This document shows positions 44,142-52,801 of a DNA stretch of 64,000 nucleotides, piece after piece. This DNA comes from an uncultured Flavobacteriales bacterium (GTDB lineage: Bacteria; Bacteroidota; Bacteroidia; Flavobacteriales_D; Crocinitomicaceae). Below the pieces are notes generated by a model. That model did no database searches. It worked only from the letters and a program-made list of their open reading frames with translations, and was not told the origin of the DNA. The translations under genes were made by a program, and so were the position numbers. The DNA is taken from positions 86,823 through 150,822 of the forward strand of contig CALJKJ010000016.1 of assembly GCA_937973685.1 (NCBI GenBank), given 5' to 3'. The first letter of the stretch is position 1; every line of letters begins with the position of its first letter.

Positions 44142-46085
44142 ATGATACACGTAACGCTTCCTGATGGATCGGTAAAACAATTCGAAAAAGGAACTAGTTC
44201 TTTAGCAGTTGCAGCTAGCATCTCTGAAGGATTGGCTCGCAACGTATTGGCTGCAAAAGTAAATGGAGAAGTAATGGATGCAAATCGTCCGTTAACAACT
44301 GATTGTACCTTGCAATTATTGACCTGGAATGACGCGGAAGGTAAATCAACCATGTGGCACTCTTCTGCCCATTTGATGGCGGAAGCACTCGAAGCAATTT
44401 ATCCTGGAGTAAAATTAGCGATTGGACCTCCAATTGCCCATGGTTATTACTACGATGTTGACTTTTTAGATTACCACATCAAAGAAGAAGATTTGGTAAA
44501 AGTGGAAGAAAAAATGCGTGAGTTAGCGAAGCAAAAAAATGCGTTCGTACGCAAAGAAGTTTCAAAAGCTGATGCCTTAGCATATTTTACAGAAAAACAA
44601 GATCCGTACAAACTCGAATTGATTCAAGATTTACCTGACGGATCAATTACGTTTTACACACAAGGAAATTTCACGGATTTATGCCGTGGACCACATATTC
44701 CAGACACTGGATTCATCAAAGCAATCAAATTATTATCGATAGCTGGTGCTTACTGGAGAGGTGACGAAAAAAACAAACAGTTGACACGCATTTATGGAAT
44801 TACATTCCCGAAACAAGCAGAGTTAACTGAATATTTAGAAAAGTTAGAGGAAGCAAAACGCCGTGACCACCGCAAGGTTGGAAAAGAGTTGGAATTGTTT
44901 ACTTTCTCACAAAAAGTAGGTCAAGGTTTGCCATTGTGGTTACCGAAAGGAGCTGCATTGCGTGAGCGTTTGGAAAACTTTTTGAAGAAAGCACAACGCA
45001 AAGCTGGTTACGAACAAGTCATTACACCGCACATTGGTAACAAAGAATTGTACGTTACTTCTGGACATTACGAGAAATATGGAGCAGATTCGTTTCAGGC
45101 AATTAAAACGCCTGATCCAAACGAAGAGTTTTTGTTGAAACCAATGAACTGTCCGCATCACTGTGAGATTTACAAATCAAAACCGCGTTCGTACAAAGAT
45201 TTGCCTGCTCGATTTGCTGAGTTTGGTACCGTTTACCGCTACGAACAAAGTGGTGAGTTACATGGACTAACACGTGTACGTGGCTTTACGCAAGACGACG
45301 CACACATTTTCTGTACACAAGAGCAAGTAAAAGAAGAATTTAAAAAAGTCATTGACTTGGTGTTGTATATTTTCAAAACACTTGATTTTAAAAACTTCAA
45401 GGCACAAGTTTCATTGAGAGACCCAAATAATCCAACGAAATATATTGGTTCGGATGAAAACTGGGAAAAAGCAGAAAACGCAATCATTGAAGCAGCAGCT
45501 GAAAAAGGTTTACCAACTGTTGTTGAATATGGAGAAGCTGCGTTCTATGGTCCGAAATTGGATTTCATGGTACAAGATGCTTTGGAACGCGAATGGCAAT
45601 TAGGAACAATTCAGGTTGACTATAATTTACCTGAGCGTTTTGAATTGGAATATACAGGAGCTGACAACCAAAAACACCGTCCGGTGATGATTCACCGCGC
45701 ACCGTTTGGTTCGATGGAACGTTTTGTAGCTGTATTGTTGGAACACTGTGCTGGTGATTTCCCATTGTGGTTAACAACAGATCAAGTTGCCATCCTTCCA
45801 ATTAGTGAGAAATACAATGAGTATGCTGCAAATGTGTTGGAATTGCTAAATAATTCCGATATTCGCGGATTCGTTGACGACCGAAATGAAAAAATCGGTA
45901 AGAAAATTCGTGAAGCAGAAATGAAAAAAATACCTTTCATGCTCATCGTTGGTGAGAAAGAAGCTGAAAACAATGAGGTTTCTGTTCGTCAAAGAAGCGA
46001 AGGAGATAAAGGCTCTATGGGTGTTGAGGCATTTGCCACACTTGTAAGTGAAGCTATTGAAATCGAGTTGTCGACAAATGTTTAA
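44142..46085 (+). CDS. thrS: Threonine--tRNA ligase
   Basis: A 647-residue class II aminoacyl-tRNA synthetase. N-terminal TGS domain (VTLPDGSVKQFEKGTSSLAV), the editing/SAD domain (HSSAHLMAEALEAIYPG, GPPIAHGYYYDVDF), the catalytic core with MNCPHHCEIY, RYEQSGELHGLTRVRGFTQD and HRAPFGSMERFVAVL, and a C-terminal anticodon-binding domain (VAILPISEKYNEYA). Length is normal. It is eight bases upstream of infC. No T-box-like leader was seen. Confidence 0.97.
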   Translation: MIHVTLPDGSVKQFEKGTSSLAVAASISEGLARNVLAAKVNGEVMDANRPLTTDCTLQLLTWNDAEGKSTMWHSSAHLMAEALEAIYPGVKLAIGPPIAHGYYYDVDFLDYHIKEEDLVKVEEKMRELAKQKNAFVRKEVSKADALAYFTEKQDPYKLELIQDLPDGSITFYTQGNFTDLCRGPHIPDTGFIKAIKLLSIAGAYWRGDEKNKQLTRIYGITFPKQAELTEYLEKLEEAKRRDHRKVGKELELFTFSQKVGQGLPLWLPKGAALRERLENFLKKAQRKAGYEQVITPHIGNKELYVTSGHYEKYGADSFQAIKTPDPNEEFLLKPMNCPHHCEIYKSKPRSYKDLPARFAEFGTVYRYEQSGELHGLTRVRGFTQDDAHIFCTQEQVKEEFKKVIDLVLYIFKTLDFKNFKAQVSLRDPNNPTKYIGSDENWEKAENAIIEAAAEKGLPTVVEYGEAAFYGPKLDFMVQDALEREWQLGTIQVDYNLPERFELEYTGADNQKHRPVMIHRAPFGSMERFVAVLLEHCAGDFPLWLTTDQVAILPISEKYNEYAANVLELLNNSDIRGFVDDRNEKIGKKIREAEMKKIPFMLIVGEKEAENNEVSVRQRSEGDKGSMGVEAFATLVSEAIEIELSTNV

Positions 46086-46093
46086 ATAATTGA

Positions 46094-46642
46094 ATGAGAA
46101 AAGACAGTAAAAAACCGTTTATACGGAAAGAAGACAATGACCAACACAGAATTAACACGAAAATTACAGCTCGTGAAATTCGTTTGGTTGTTGAAGGAGG
46201 GGAACCACAAGTATTGTCACTTTCTGACGCTTTGAAATTAGCCGAAGAACAAGATCTTGACTTAGTTGAGATTTCGCCAAATGCTGTGCCTCCGGTTTGT
46301 AAAATTTTGGATTACCGTAAATTTTTATACAACCAAAAGCGCAAGCAAAAAGAATTAAAAGCGAAACAAAGTAAAGTTATTTTGAAAGAAATTCGTTTCG
46401 GTCCCAATACGGATGACCACGATTTTCAGTTTAAATTGACACACGCGCGCAAATTCTTAGAAGAAGGTTCAAAAGTAAAAGCGTACGTTTTCTTTAGAGG
46501 TCGTACAATTGTCTTTAAAGACCGCGGAGAAATCCTTTTATTGAAATTCGTTCAAGAACTTGCTGATGTAGGTGCATTGGAACAAATGCCGAAATTAGAA
46601 GGTAAACGAATGATCGTTATGATCAATCCAAAGAAAAAATAA
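46094..46642 (+). CDS. infC: Translation initiation factor IF-3
   Basis: A 182-residue protein: IF-3 N-domain (RINTKITAREIRLVVEGGEP), linker, and C-domain (KEIRFGPNTDDHDFQFKLTH, VKAYVFFRGR). It prevents subunit joining and checks the start codon. It starts at a plain ATG, unlike the AUU/AUC start used for autoregulation in enterobacteria. Same operon as thrS, rpmI and rplT. Confidence 0.95.
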   Translation: MRKDSKKPFIRKEDNDQHRINTKITAREIRLVVEGGEPQVLSLSDALKLAEEQDLDLVEISPNAVPPVCKILDYRKFLYNQKRKQKELKAKQSKVILKEIRFGPNTDDHDFQFKLTHARKFLEEGSKVKAYVFFRGRTIVFKDRGEILLLKFVQELADVGALEQMPKLEGKRMIVMINPKKK

Positions 46643-46699
46643 GAAGTTCGCTTCTTAACATGAATATAGATAGAGAGTTCACTTTTAAAAAAAAGAGAA

Positions 46700-46897
46700 A
46701 TGCCAAAAATGAAAACAAATTCCAGTGCAAAGAAACGTTTCACTGTAACTGGATCTGGTAAAATCAAGAGAAAACACGCTTTCAAAAGCCACATTCTTAC
46801 GAAAAAAACCAAAAAGCAAAAACGTAATTTAACACACGCAGGATTGGTTCACGAAGCTGACTTGTCGAATGTTAAATTAATGTTGAGTATGAAGTAA
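46700..46897 (+). CDS. rpmI: 50S ribosomal protein L35
   Basis: A 65-residue basic protein, MPKMKTNSSAKKRFTVTGSG and KRKHAFKSHILTKKTKKQKR, the family signature. Located between infC and rplT, the classical arrangement. Confidence 0.96.
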   Translation: MPKMKTNSSAKKRFTVTGSGKIKRKHAFKSHILTKKTKKQKRNLTHAGLVHEADLSNVKLMLSMK

Positions 46898-46935
46898 TCG
46901 TCGGTTGACGAGATAGACTTCGGGATTGTTTAACC

Positions 46936-46975
46936 AAGTGCTGAGTAACAAAGACGTTTGAAATAAAACGCACTT
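46936..46975 (+). promoter_or_regulatory. Possible L20 leader: nested hairpin between rpmI and rplT
   Basis: AAGTG (46936-46940) pairs with CACTT (46971-46975) and, inside it, CGTTT (46955-46959) pairs with AAACG (46966-46970). It is just upstream of rplT in a 99-base spacer. In other bacteria L20 represses its own translation through a leader that mimics its rRNA site; this structure is a candidate but not a match to a known model. Confidence 0.35.
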
Positions 46976-46996
46976 AGTATTAAAAAACTAGAAATT

Positions 46997-47344
46997 ATGC
47001 CAAGATCGGTAAATCATGTAGCTTCAAGAGCTCGTAGAAAAAACATTATGAAGCTGGCCAAAGGATACTACGGCCGCAGAAAAAATGTATGGACAGTTGC
47101 TAAAAACGCTGTTGAAAAAGGATTACTTTACGCCTATTCAGGTCGTAAACAAAAGAAAAGAAATTTCCGTTCATTGTGGATCGCGCGTATTAACGCAGGT
47201 GCTCGTATGCACGGAATGAGCTATTCTCAATTCATGGGTGCTATCAACAAAAGCGGTATTGAATTAAACCGTAAAGTGTTAGCTGACTTAGCAATGAACC
47301 ATCCAGATGCGTTCAAAGCTGTTGTTGACTCATTGAATAAATAA
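46997..47344 (+). CDS. rplT: 50S ribosomal protein L20
   Basis: A 115-residue protein: MPRSVNHVASRARRKNIMKL then AKGYYGRRKNVWTVA and the C-terminal domain with RSLWIARINAGARMHGMSY. It helps early 23S rRNA folding and in many bacteria controls its own operon. It is followed by a terminator. Confidence 0.97.
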   Translation: MPRSVNHVASRARRKNIMKLAKGYYGRRKNVWTVAKNAVEKGLLYAYSGRKQKKRNFRSLWIARINAGARMHGMSYSQFMGAINKSGIELNRKVLADLAMNHPDAFKAVVDSLNK

Positions 47345-47365
47345 AAAGATTTCACTCTCTATCTT

Positions 47366-47399
47366 AAAACGGCTGTTTCATTGAAGCAGCCGTTTTTAT
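47366..47399 (+). terminator. Intrinsic terminator of the thrS-infC-rpmI-rplT operon
   Basis: AAAACGGCTG and CAGCCGTTTT (perfect 10-bp arms) followed by a T-rich tail; the reverse strand could also stop transcription of the converging helicase gene. Confidence 0.8.
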
Positions 47400-47403
47400 T
47401 TTA

Positions 47404-48609
47404 TCATTTCTTTTTCCAGAATCGTTTTTTATTCGGTGCGCCAGACTTTGGTTTGCCTGTCACCCACTCTGGTCCAGCGCCTAATTCTTCGGGAACTACT
47501 TCACGGGTAATTTCCATTTCAATCAAACGCTCAATTTGCGCCAACTTGTGCATGTCCTTCGGATTGATCAAGGTATACGCTTCGCCTTTGGTGTTCGCAC
47601 GCGCTGTTCGTCCAATACGGTGAACATAATCTTCTGCATCTCTCGGCGCATCGTAATTGATTACCAAATTGATTTCTTTGATATCAATTCCACGCGACAT
47701 AACATCGGTTGCAACCAATATCTTGGTGCGCTTCGATCGGAAACCACGCAATACCTCTTCGCGCTCTTCTTGCACTAAATTAGAAGAAACGCCTTTTGTG
47801 TTTTTATGTCCAAACTTTTTGAGCGCATTCACAATCTCATGCACTTTGCTTTTCGCAGAAGTAAAGATGATGATACTCGTAAAGTCGGCATGTGTTGCTA
47901 AAATAGTGTCGAGTAATTTGTTCTTTTGCTCGTCGTAACACAAATAAACGTGTTGCACCACTCCAGCTGCTGGTTTTGAAATCGACAACGCAATTTCAAT
48001 CGGATCTTTTAAAATTTTCGCTGCTAGATTTTTTATTTTTTGCGGCATCGTTGCACTAAACAACAATGTTTGACGCTCCTTTGGAATAAACGATAAAATG
48101 CGCTCGATGTCTTCCGAAAAGCCCATGTCTAACATTTTATCTGCTTCATCTAAAATGAAATGCTCGATTTTTGAAAAATCGACATATCCTTGATTCAAGT
48201 GGGATAATAATTTTCCAGGTGTGGCAACTATAATGTCCATACCCTCGACCAAAGCAGCTTTTTGTTCTTCCCACTTTGCGCCATCTCCACCACCGTAAAT
48301 AGCCATAGATCCAACCGAAACAAAATAGGAAAGTCCTTGAATTTCTTGTTCAATTTGAATAGCTAGTTCACGCGTTGGGACTAAAATAAGCGTATTGATC
48401 GACGTGTCTTCTTTACCCGTCAACTTGTGTAAGATGGGTAAAATAAACGCAGCTGTTTTACCTGTACCCGTTTGAGCACACGCTAATAAATCTTTGTTTA
48501 AAAGGATTTCAGGGATTGCTTTTTCCTGAATGGGGGTTGCATTTTCGAAGCCCATGTGTGTGATTGCTTCCAATACACTATCATTCAGGCCTAATTCATT
48601 GAATTTCAT
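47404..48609 (-). CDS. DEAD-box RNA helicase (RhlE-like)
   Basis: A 401-residue SF2 helicase. Q-motif FNELGLNDSVLEAI ... ATPIQEKAIP, motif I CAQTGTGKTA, Ia PTRELAIQI, II DEAD (LDEADKMLD), III SAT, V ATDVMSRGIDI, VI HRIGRTARA. It remodels RNA, for example in ribosome assembly or cold adaptation. The start ATG at 48607-48609 gives MKFNELGLN; a longer in-frame start at 48699 is not supported. Basic C-terminal tail. Confidence 0.93.
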   Translation of the reverse strand: MKFNELGLNDSVLEAITHMGFENATPIQEKAIPEILLNKDLLACAQTGTGKTAAFILPILHKLTGKEDTSINTLILVPTRELAIQIEQEIQGLSYFVSVGSMAIYGGGDGAKWEEQKAALVEGMDIIVATPGKLLSHLNQGYVDFSKIEHFILDEADKMLDMGFSEDIERILSFIPKERQTLLFSATMPQKIKNLAAKILKDPIEIALSISKPAAGVVQHVYLCYDEQKNKLLDTILATHADFTSIIIFTSAKSKVHEIVNALKKFGHKNTKGVSSNLVQEEREEVLRGFRSKRTKILVATDVMSRGIDIKEINLVINYDAPRDAEDYVHRIGRTARANTKGEAYTLINPKDMHKLAQIERLIEMEITREVVPEELGAGPEWVTGKPKSGAPNKKRFWKKK

Positions 48610-49045
48610 AGAGCATAAAGGTAAGGAATCTATTTGTATTGACTGGTGTTTGGAAGAAAAACAAATTTTGATAGGCAGGGTAATTTTGGAAATTTCCAAA
48701 AAGTGAAAAACGTAATATTACTTTTTTACTTTGCTGATGAGATGAAAACCGATTTTGCAAAATTGCAATGAGGTAATATTACCCTTTTCCCCTACTTAAT
48801 TTTCATTTCCTATGGTAAGTTTCTTCAATAATTTGGGAAATTTCCAAAATGTGAAAAACGTAATATTACTTTTTTACTTCGCTTTGATGAATTGAAATTT
48901 TTAAATTTCAGTTATCATTTCTCTTTCAAATTATAATTTTTCCATTTCATATAATTTACTATCTTAGTTGGATTGAATACGTCCTGAAAATGACGCAACG
49001 TTTGACGGCTAAAATACGTCTTGAATACGAATTAATTGTTTGAAA
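48610..49045. other. Repeat-rich intergenic region without a gene
   Basis: Contains a ~47-base direct repeat (48688..48734 and 48836..48883) and three copies of the 10-base palindrome GTAATATTAC (48712, 48773, 48860). Also the promoter regions of the flanking divergent genes; no clear TAnnTTTG box for the gene at 49046 was found. Confidence 0.55.
48688..48883. repeat. Pair of near-identical 47-bp repeats with nested palindromes
   Basis: Each unit reads GGAAATTTCC, then GTGAAAAACGTAATATTACT and a T-run plus TTACTT and GCT. The first unit extends to an 18-bp palindrome TTTTGGAAATTTCCAAAA. The units are about 148 bases apart with one additional GTAATATTAC between them. Confidence 0.6.
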
Positions 49046-50848
49046 ATGAAATACCTATTTGCAATTATCATCTCCGCACTAGCGCTAAAAGCACAGGCAC
49101 AATGTAGTCAGTATGCACCGATTAATATTGGTAGTGATACTGTAATTTGTCAAGGACAAACGGTTACTTTTTCAGTTCCTACAAATACAACATACGACGA
49201 TTTTATTTGGTGGAATGGGGCTTTTTCAAACGCTGTGACAATTTCTCAACCAGATACTGTTGTATTACAAGTATTGAATTTACCACAAACAAACTTAATC
49301 GTCAACGGCGATTTTGAAAGCGGAAATACCGGTTTCTCGAGTGCTTATGTTTATGGAACTGGTGGAAGTTGGGGTTTATTATCAAATGCTGGTCAATTCG
49401 CTATTGCAACTTCTCCTTCATTGGCACACAACAACTTTGTTCCTTGTGCCGATCACACGACAACTGGTCCAGGTAATATGTTTGTTGCCAATGGTGCTGG
49501 AACTCCAAATACTTCTGTTTGGTGTCAGACGGTGACGGTGCAACCCAACCAAATGTATAACTTTTCTGCTTGGGTATCGAATGCGCTTGCAAGTGACCCG
49601 AATGTGGCGCAATTACAATTCACTGCAAACGGCGTTCAGTTGGGAAGTATTTTTACCACACCAACTATTGGTTGTACGTGGCAAGAATTTAACAATTTGT
49701 GGTATTCTGGTTCAGCGACTAGTGCGCAATTATGTATTGTCAACCAAAACTTCATGAATACGGGTGGAAATGACTTCATGATTGATGACATTAGTTTTAA
49801 ACCAGTTTGTGTGCGCGCTGATACAATCATTGTTACTTACGACACAGCGACTGTTTCTGCAGGAGTCGATATCGCTTTTTGTGAAAACGAACCTGAATCG
49901 TTTACTGCCAGTGCAAGCTTTCCGAACGCAACATTGGTTTGGGAAACAACAGCAATTGGTCCGTCACTTACACCAACAACTTCTGGAACTTACACTGTTT
50001 CAACAGTTACTCCAAATGGATGTTTGATCAGTGATTCAGCTGTTGCGAATATTACTATGATGCCATGGAATTTTGATTTGGTTGAATCGCAACCAACAAG
50101 TTGTGGAACAAACGATGGTGCAGTTTACATAACAACAACTGGAACATTTGTTGGGCAACCAATTTATACGTGGAACGGACCTGGAGTTAACAATCCAACG
50201 CAATTCAACGCGACGGCTTGGACGAATAGACCTGCTGGTTGGTACTACATTTCGATCGAATCGCAAGGTTGTTTTAAATATGATTCTGTCGAAGTGTTGA
50301 CATTGAATCCGCCTACTGCTCAAATTACTGCTTCGCCATTGACGGGTTACGCACCGCTTCCTGTTAGTTTTACGAACGGAAGTTCAAACGGTACGTCGTA
50401 TATCTGGGATTTGGGTAACAACACCAACATCACTGTTCCTGATTTAGCTGGACAATCGACTGTTTACGCAACGCCTGGAATGTATACTGCTTATGTTGTT
50501 GCTGTCAATGGAAACTGTAACGATACCGCATTTGTTACGATCATTGTTGATGAATACATTCCACCAGTGATTGTGCCGGTAGCAATTGAATTTCCAAATG
50601 TCATTACGCCTAATAACGATCAGGTAAACGATGTGTTTGGTCCTACTTCAGCCTTGAACATTGCCAGCTTGGAAATCACGATTTTAAACCGTTGGGGAAT
50701 TACTGTCTTTAAATCAAGCACAAGTTTGTGGGATGGTAAAATTGACGGAAAAGTAGCTTCTGAAGGCGTGTATTTTTATACCTACAAAGCCATTGGCGCT
50801 CAAAACGAAGTATTGGAAGGTCACGGTCAAGTTACCTTAACCAAATAA
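49046..50848 (+). CDS. Secreted protein with PKD-like domain and T9SS type B sorting domain
   Basis: A 600-residue exported protein. Signal MKYLFAIIISALALKAQAQ. A carbohydrate-binding-like jelly roll (LIVNGDFESGNTGFSSAYVY ... FMIDDISFKPVC, about 90-255), Ig-like region, PKD-like domain near 430-510 and the C-terminal FPNVITPNNDQVNDVFGP ... ILNRWGITVFK ... GHGQVTLTK, the CHU_C type B domain. Probable surface adhesin or matrix protein. The start ATG is at 49046, two codons after the TTG at 49040. Confidence 0.87.
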   Translation: MKYLFAIIISALALKAQAQCSQYAPINIGSDTVICQGQTVTFSVPTNTTYDDFIWWNGAFSNAVTISQPDTVVLQVLNLPQTNLIVNGDFESGNTGFSSAYVYGTGGSWGLLSNAGQFAIATSPSLAHNNFVPCADHTTTGPGNMFVANGAGTPNTSVWCQTVTVQPNQMYNFSAWVSNALASDPNVAQLQFTANGVQLGSIFTTPTIGCTWQEFNNLWYSGSATSAQLCIVNQNFMNTGGNDFMIDDISFKPVCVRADTIIVTYDTATVSAGVDIAFCENEPESFTASASFPNATLVWETTAIGPSLTPTTSGTYTVSTVTPNGCLISDSAVANITMMPWNFDLVESQPTSCGTNDGAVYITTTGTFVGQPIYTWNGPGVNNPTQFNATAWTNRPAGWYYISIESQGCFKYDSVEVLTLNPPTAQITASPLTGYAPLPVSFTNGSSNGTSYIWDLGNNTNITVPDLAGQSTVYATPGMYTAYVVAVNGNCNDTAFVTIIVDEYIPPVIVPVAIEFPNVITPNNDQVNDVFGPTSALNIASLEITILNRWGITVFKSSTSLWDGKIDGKVASEGVYFYTYKAIGAQNEVLEGHGQVTLTK

Positions 50849-50851
50849 AAA

Positions 50852-50965
50852 TTGAACAAGTTTATAGCTTGTTTGGTTGTAGTGTTTATCGGGTTCAATT
50901 GCTTTGGACAAGACACAACAATCATGCACCACCACTTGAAGGTGTTAACCAAAACGGGATTTTGA
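50852..50965 (+). pseudogene. Truncated secreted-protein ORF (signal peptide only)
   Basis: Immediately after the T9SS gene, a TTG-started frame reads LNKFIACLVVVFIGFNCFGQ then DTTIMHHHLKVLTKTGF and TGA. The first 20 residues are a convincing Sec signal with the Phe-Gly-Gln end found in this genome. It then stops at 37 residues. Most likely the stump of a lost exported-protein gene, though a real short peptide cannot be excluded. Confidence 0.45.
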
Positions 50966-51119
50966 TTACTACGCAATCATGATTACTTATTTTAGACATC
51001 ATACTTAGCTCGTATTTAAAATTGCACGAATATGTCGATTTGAGAGTTTAGATCCTACTAATTGACAGCATACGAAATAATCATTTTTGATGATGTTTTT
51101 AAATGTAAACCTATTAACA

Positions 51120-51983
51120 TTAAATTGTATATTTAAATGTTTTCGAAATACCAATTCTGAAGCCTGAACCTCTATTAACACTTTCAATATTCATACTTGC
51201 TCCCCCAATGGAAGTGCTATTCAGGTTGAATGTATTGTGATTTGAAAATCCTTGTATATAACTAAAATTCAATTTAAATAACCCATAATCATTTTTTTTA
51301 TCTTGTAATTCTAATTCATATCTGAAAACTAAGATGGGAGAAAGTAGACCAAAAAAAAATGATTTTTTAAATGTGACTTCCTTCTCATACCCGAAATGAT
51401 TATATAAATAAGACTCATAAAATTCTTTCTCGTTTCGTGTATTAAAACGTGATGGACTATTCAAGCCAAAACCCAATGAAATTGAATTTATTAGAATCTT
51501 GTCTAATTTGCTATTGGTTTTAAACGTCCGTGTTCCAAAAAATAAAAATTGATTGTATCTATTTATCAATTGCTTTGAAATGTACTCCGTATAAATTAAT
51601 GAACTATCTGTATTTGGCAGATAACTTTTTCCTTTAGTATTCGCATTAATCTTGCTCTTTACAATAAATGTAGATAATCCAAGACTAAACTTCCAGTTGT
51701 CGTTTAACTTAAAAAATGTAACATTCAACTCCGGTTCTAAGCCAAACTTGTTTGTACGACTGATATTTTCATAAGAACCTGTTTTTTTTATATTCTCACA
51801 AGAATAATTATTACTACCGCCACTCGTTATTTCTGCATTCGTTTTTTGAAAACTAATGCCATAAAATTTCAATCCAGGAGTAACCTCAAATATGAACTGT
51901 TGCGAATGTACATTCATAAAAAGTAAATTAATAAGTCCAAAAAGAAAAATTTTTAATTTGGATTTTTTTCTATTTTTTTTCAT
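51120..51983 (-). CDS. Putative outer-membrane beta-barrel-type protein
   Basis: A 287-residue exported protein. The N-terminus has a basic stretch and signal peptide ending in NVHSQQ. The mature part has alternating strands typical of an OmpA-like barrel (FEVTPGLKFYGISFQKT, SISLGFGLNSPSRFN, LFKLNFSYIQGFSN) and ends IGISKTFKYTI. It appears related to the neighbouring 273-residue protein (shared ending RGS-x-x-GISISK). The start overlaps the stop of that gene by four bases. Low GC. Function unknown. Confidence 0.6.
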   Translation of the reverse strand: MKKNRKKSKLKIFLFGLINLLFMNVHSQQFIFEVTPGLKFYGISFQKTNAEITSGGSNNYSCENIKKTGSYENISRTNKFGLEPELNVTFFKLNDNWKFSLGLSTFIVKSKINANTKGKSYLPNTDSSLIYTEYISKQLINRYNQFLFFGTRTFKTNSKLDKILINSISLGFGLNSPSRFNTRNEKEFYESYLYNHFGYEKEVTFKKSFFFGLLSPILVFRYELELQDKKNDYGLFKLNFSYIQGFSNHNTFNLNSTSIGGASMNIESVNRGSGFRIGISKTFKYTI

Positions 51984-52801
51984 TTGTCTATTATTATTTT
52001 TTTTGGACGCTTAGTGTAAAAGGGTTTACTAATGCTAATACCAATACTTGAACCTCTCGAAATACTCTGCTGGTATTCAAAGGGGCCTTGATCGTAAATA
52101 TCAAAGTGTGTTAACTTGGATTCTTTAAATATACCTTGTTGATAGGTAATGCTGCAATTGAAAAGATTTTTGCCTTTTGTCGTTAAAAACTCCAACTCAT
52201 AACGAAGTAGCATAAAAGGTAAATAATTATGTGATTTATATGTTTCGGAAATCCAAAATCCAGCGTTATACCAAGATTTATCGTTTTTTTTGTTTTTTGT
52301 AAAACCTGCACCGACAGATATGTATTGTTTGAGATTTTCCTGCCTATTGATAGTTGCATTAATTTTCCGTGTAAATAAACCATATAAATTAAAATCAACT
52401 GGACCAATCGAACCAGATGAAGTATTTTGGGCATTACCAAGTATTATTTCATCTTGCCAAATGAGTTTACTATTTTGCTCATTAGTATTAACTTTAAGAA
52501 ATGCTCTTGATCCATTATAAACCCCAAAACCAGCACCAATTTTCCACAATGGATTTATTCCATAAAAATCTGCAAACAATTCTAAATTGTATTGCAAGCG
52601 CAATTCTACATTGTCCGTGATGGAAATATTGGAAGGTTTATTACCGTTTGAATAATTTATAATTGGATCATACACAACTTTATCAAAACGTTGAAAGCTA
52701 GCTAAGGGTGTCCCTATCATTGGTTTCACCCGAAAAAACCACTGTTGTGAGTAGCAAACGCCATTCACAACAGTTAATAAAAAAATGAAAATACTCTTCA
52801 T
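51980..52801 (-). CDS. Putative outer-membrane beta-barrel-type protein, paralogue of the next gene
   Basis: A 273-residue exported protein with signal MKSIFIFLLTVVNGVCYSQQ. Strand-rich mature part (WFFRVKPMIGTPLASFQRFD, LPFMLLRYELEFLTTKG, GSSIGISISKPFYTK). It shares LRYELEF and the GISISK end with the 287-residue protein, so the two are probably diverged duplicates. It overlaps the stop of the upstream lipoprotein gene by one base, making a three-gene operon. Confidence 0.6.
   Translation of the reverse strand: MKSIFIFLLTVVNGVCYSQQWFFRVKPMIGTPLASFQRFDKVVYDPIINYSNGNKPSNISITDNVELRLQYNLELFADFYGINPLWKIGAGFGVYNGSRAFLKVNTNEQNSKLIWQDEIILGNAQNTSSGSIGPVDFNLYGLFTRKINATINRQENLKQYISVGAGFTKNKKNDKSWYNAGFWISETYKSHNYLPFMLLRYELEFLTTKGKNLFNCSITYQQGIFKESKLTHFDIYDQGPFEYQQSISRGSSIGISISKPFYTKRPKKIIIDK

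Noticed and set aside
48688..48883. Repeats as a CRISPR array
   Set aside because: Only two units of unequal spacing, no regular spacers and no cas genes.
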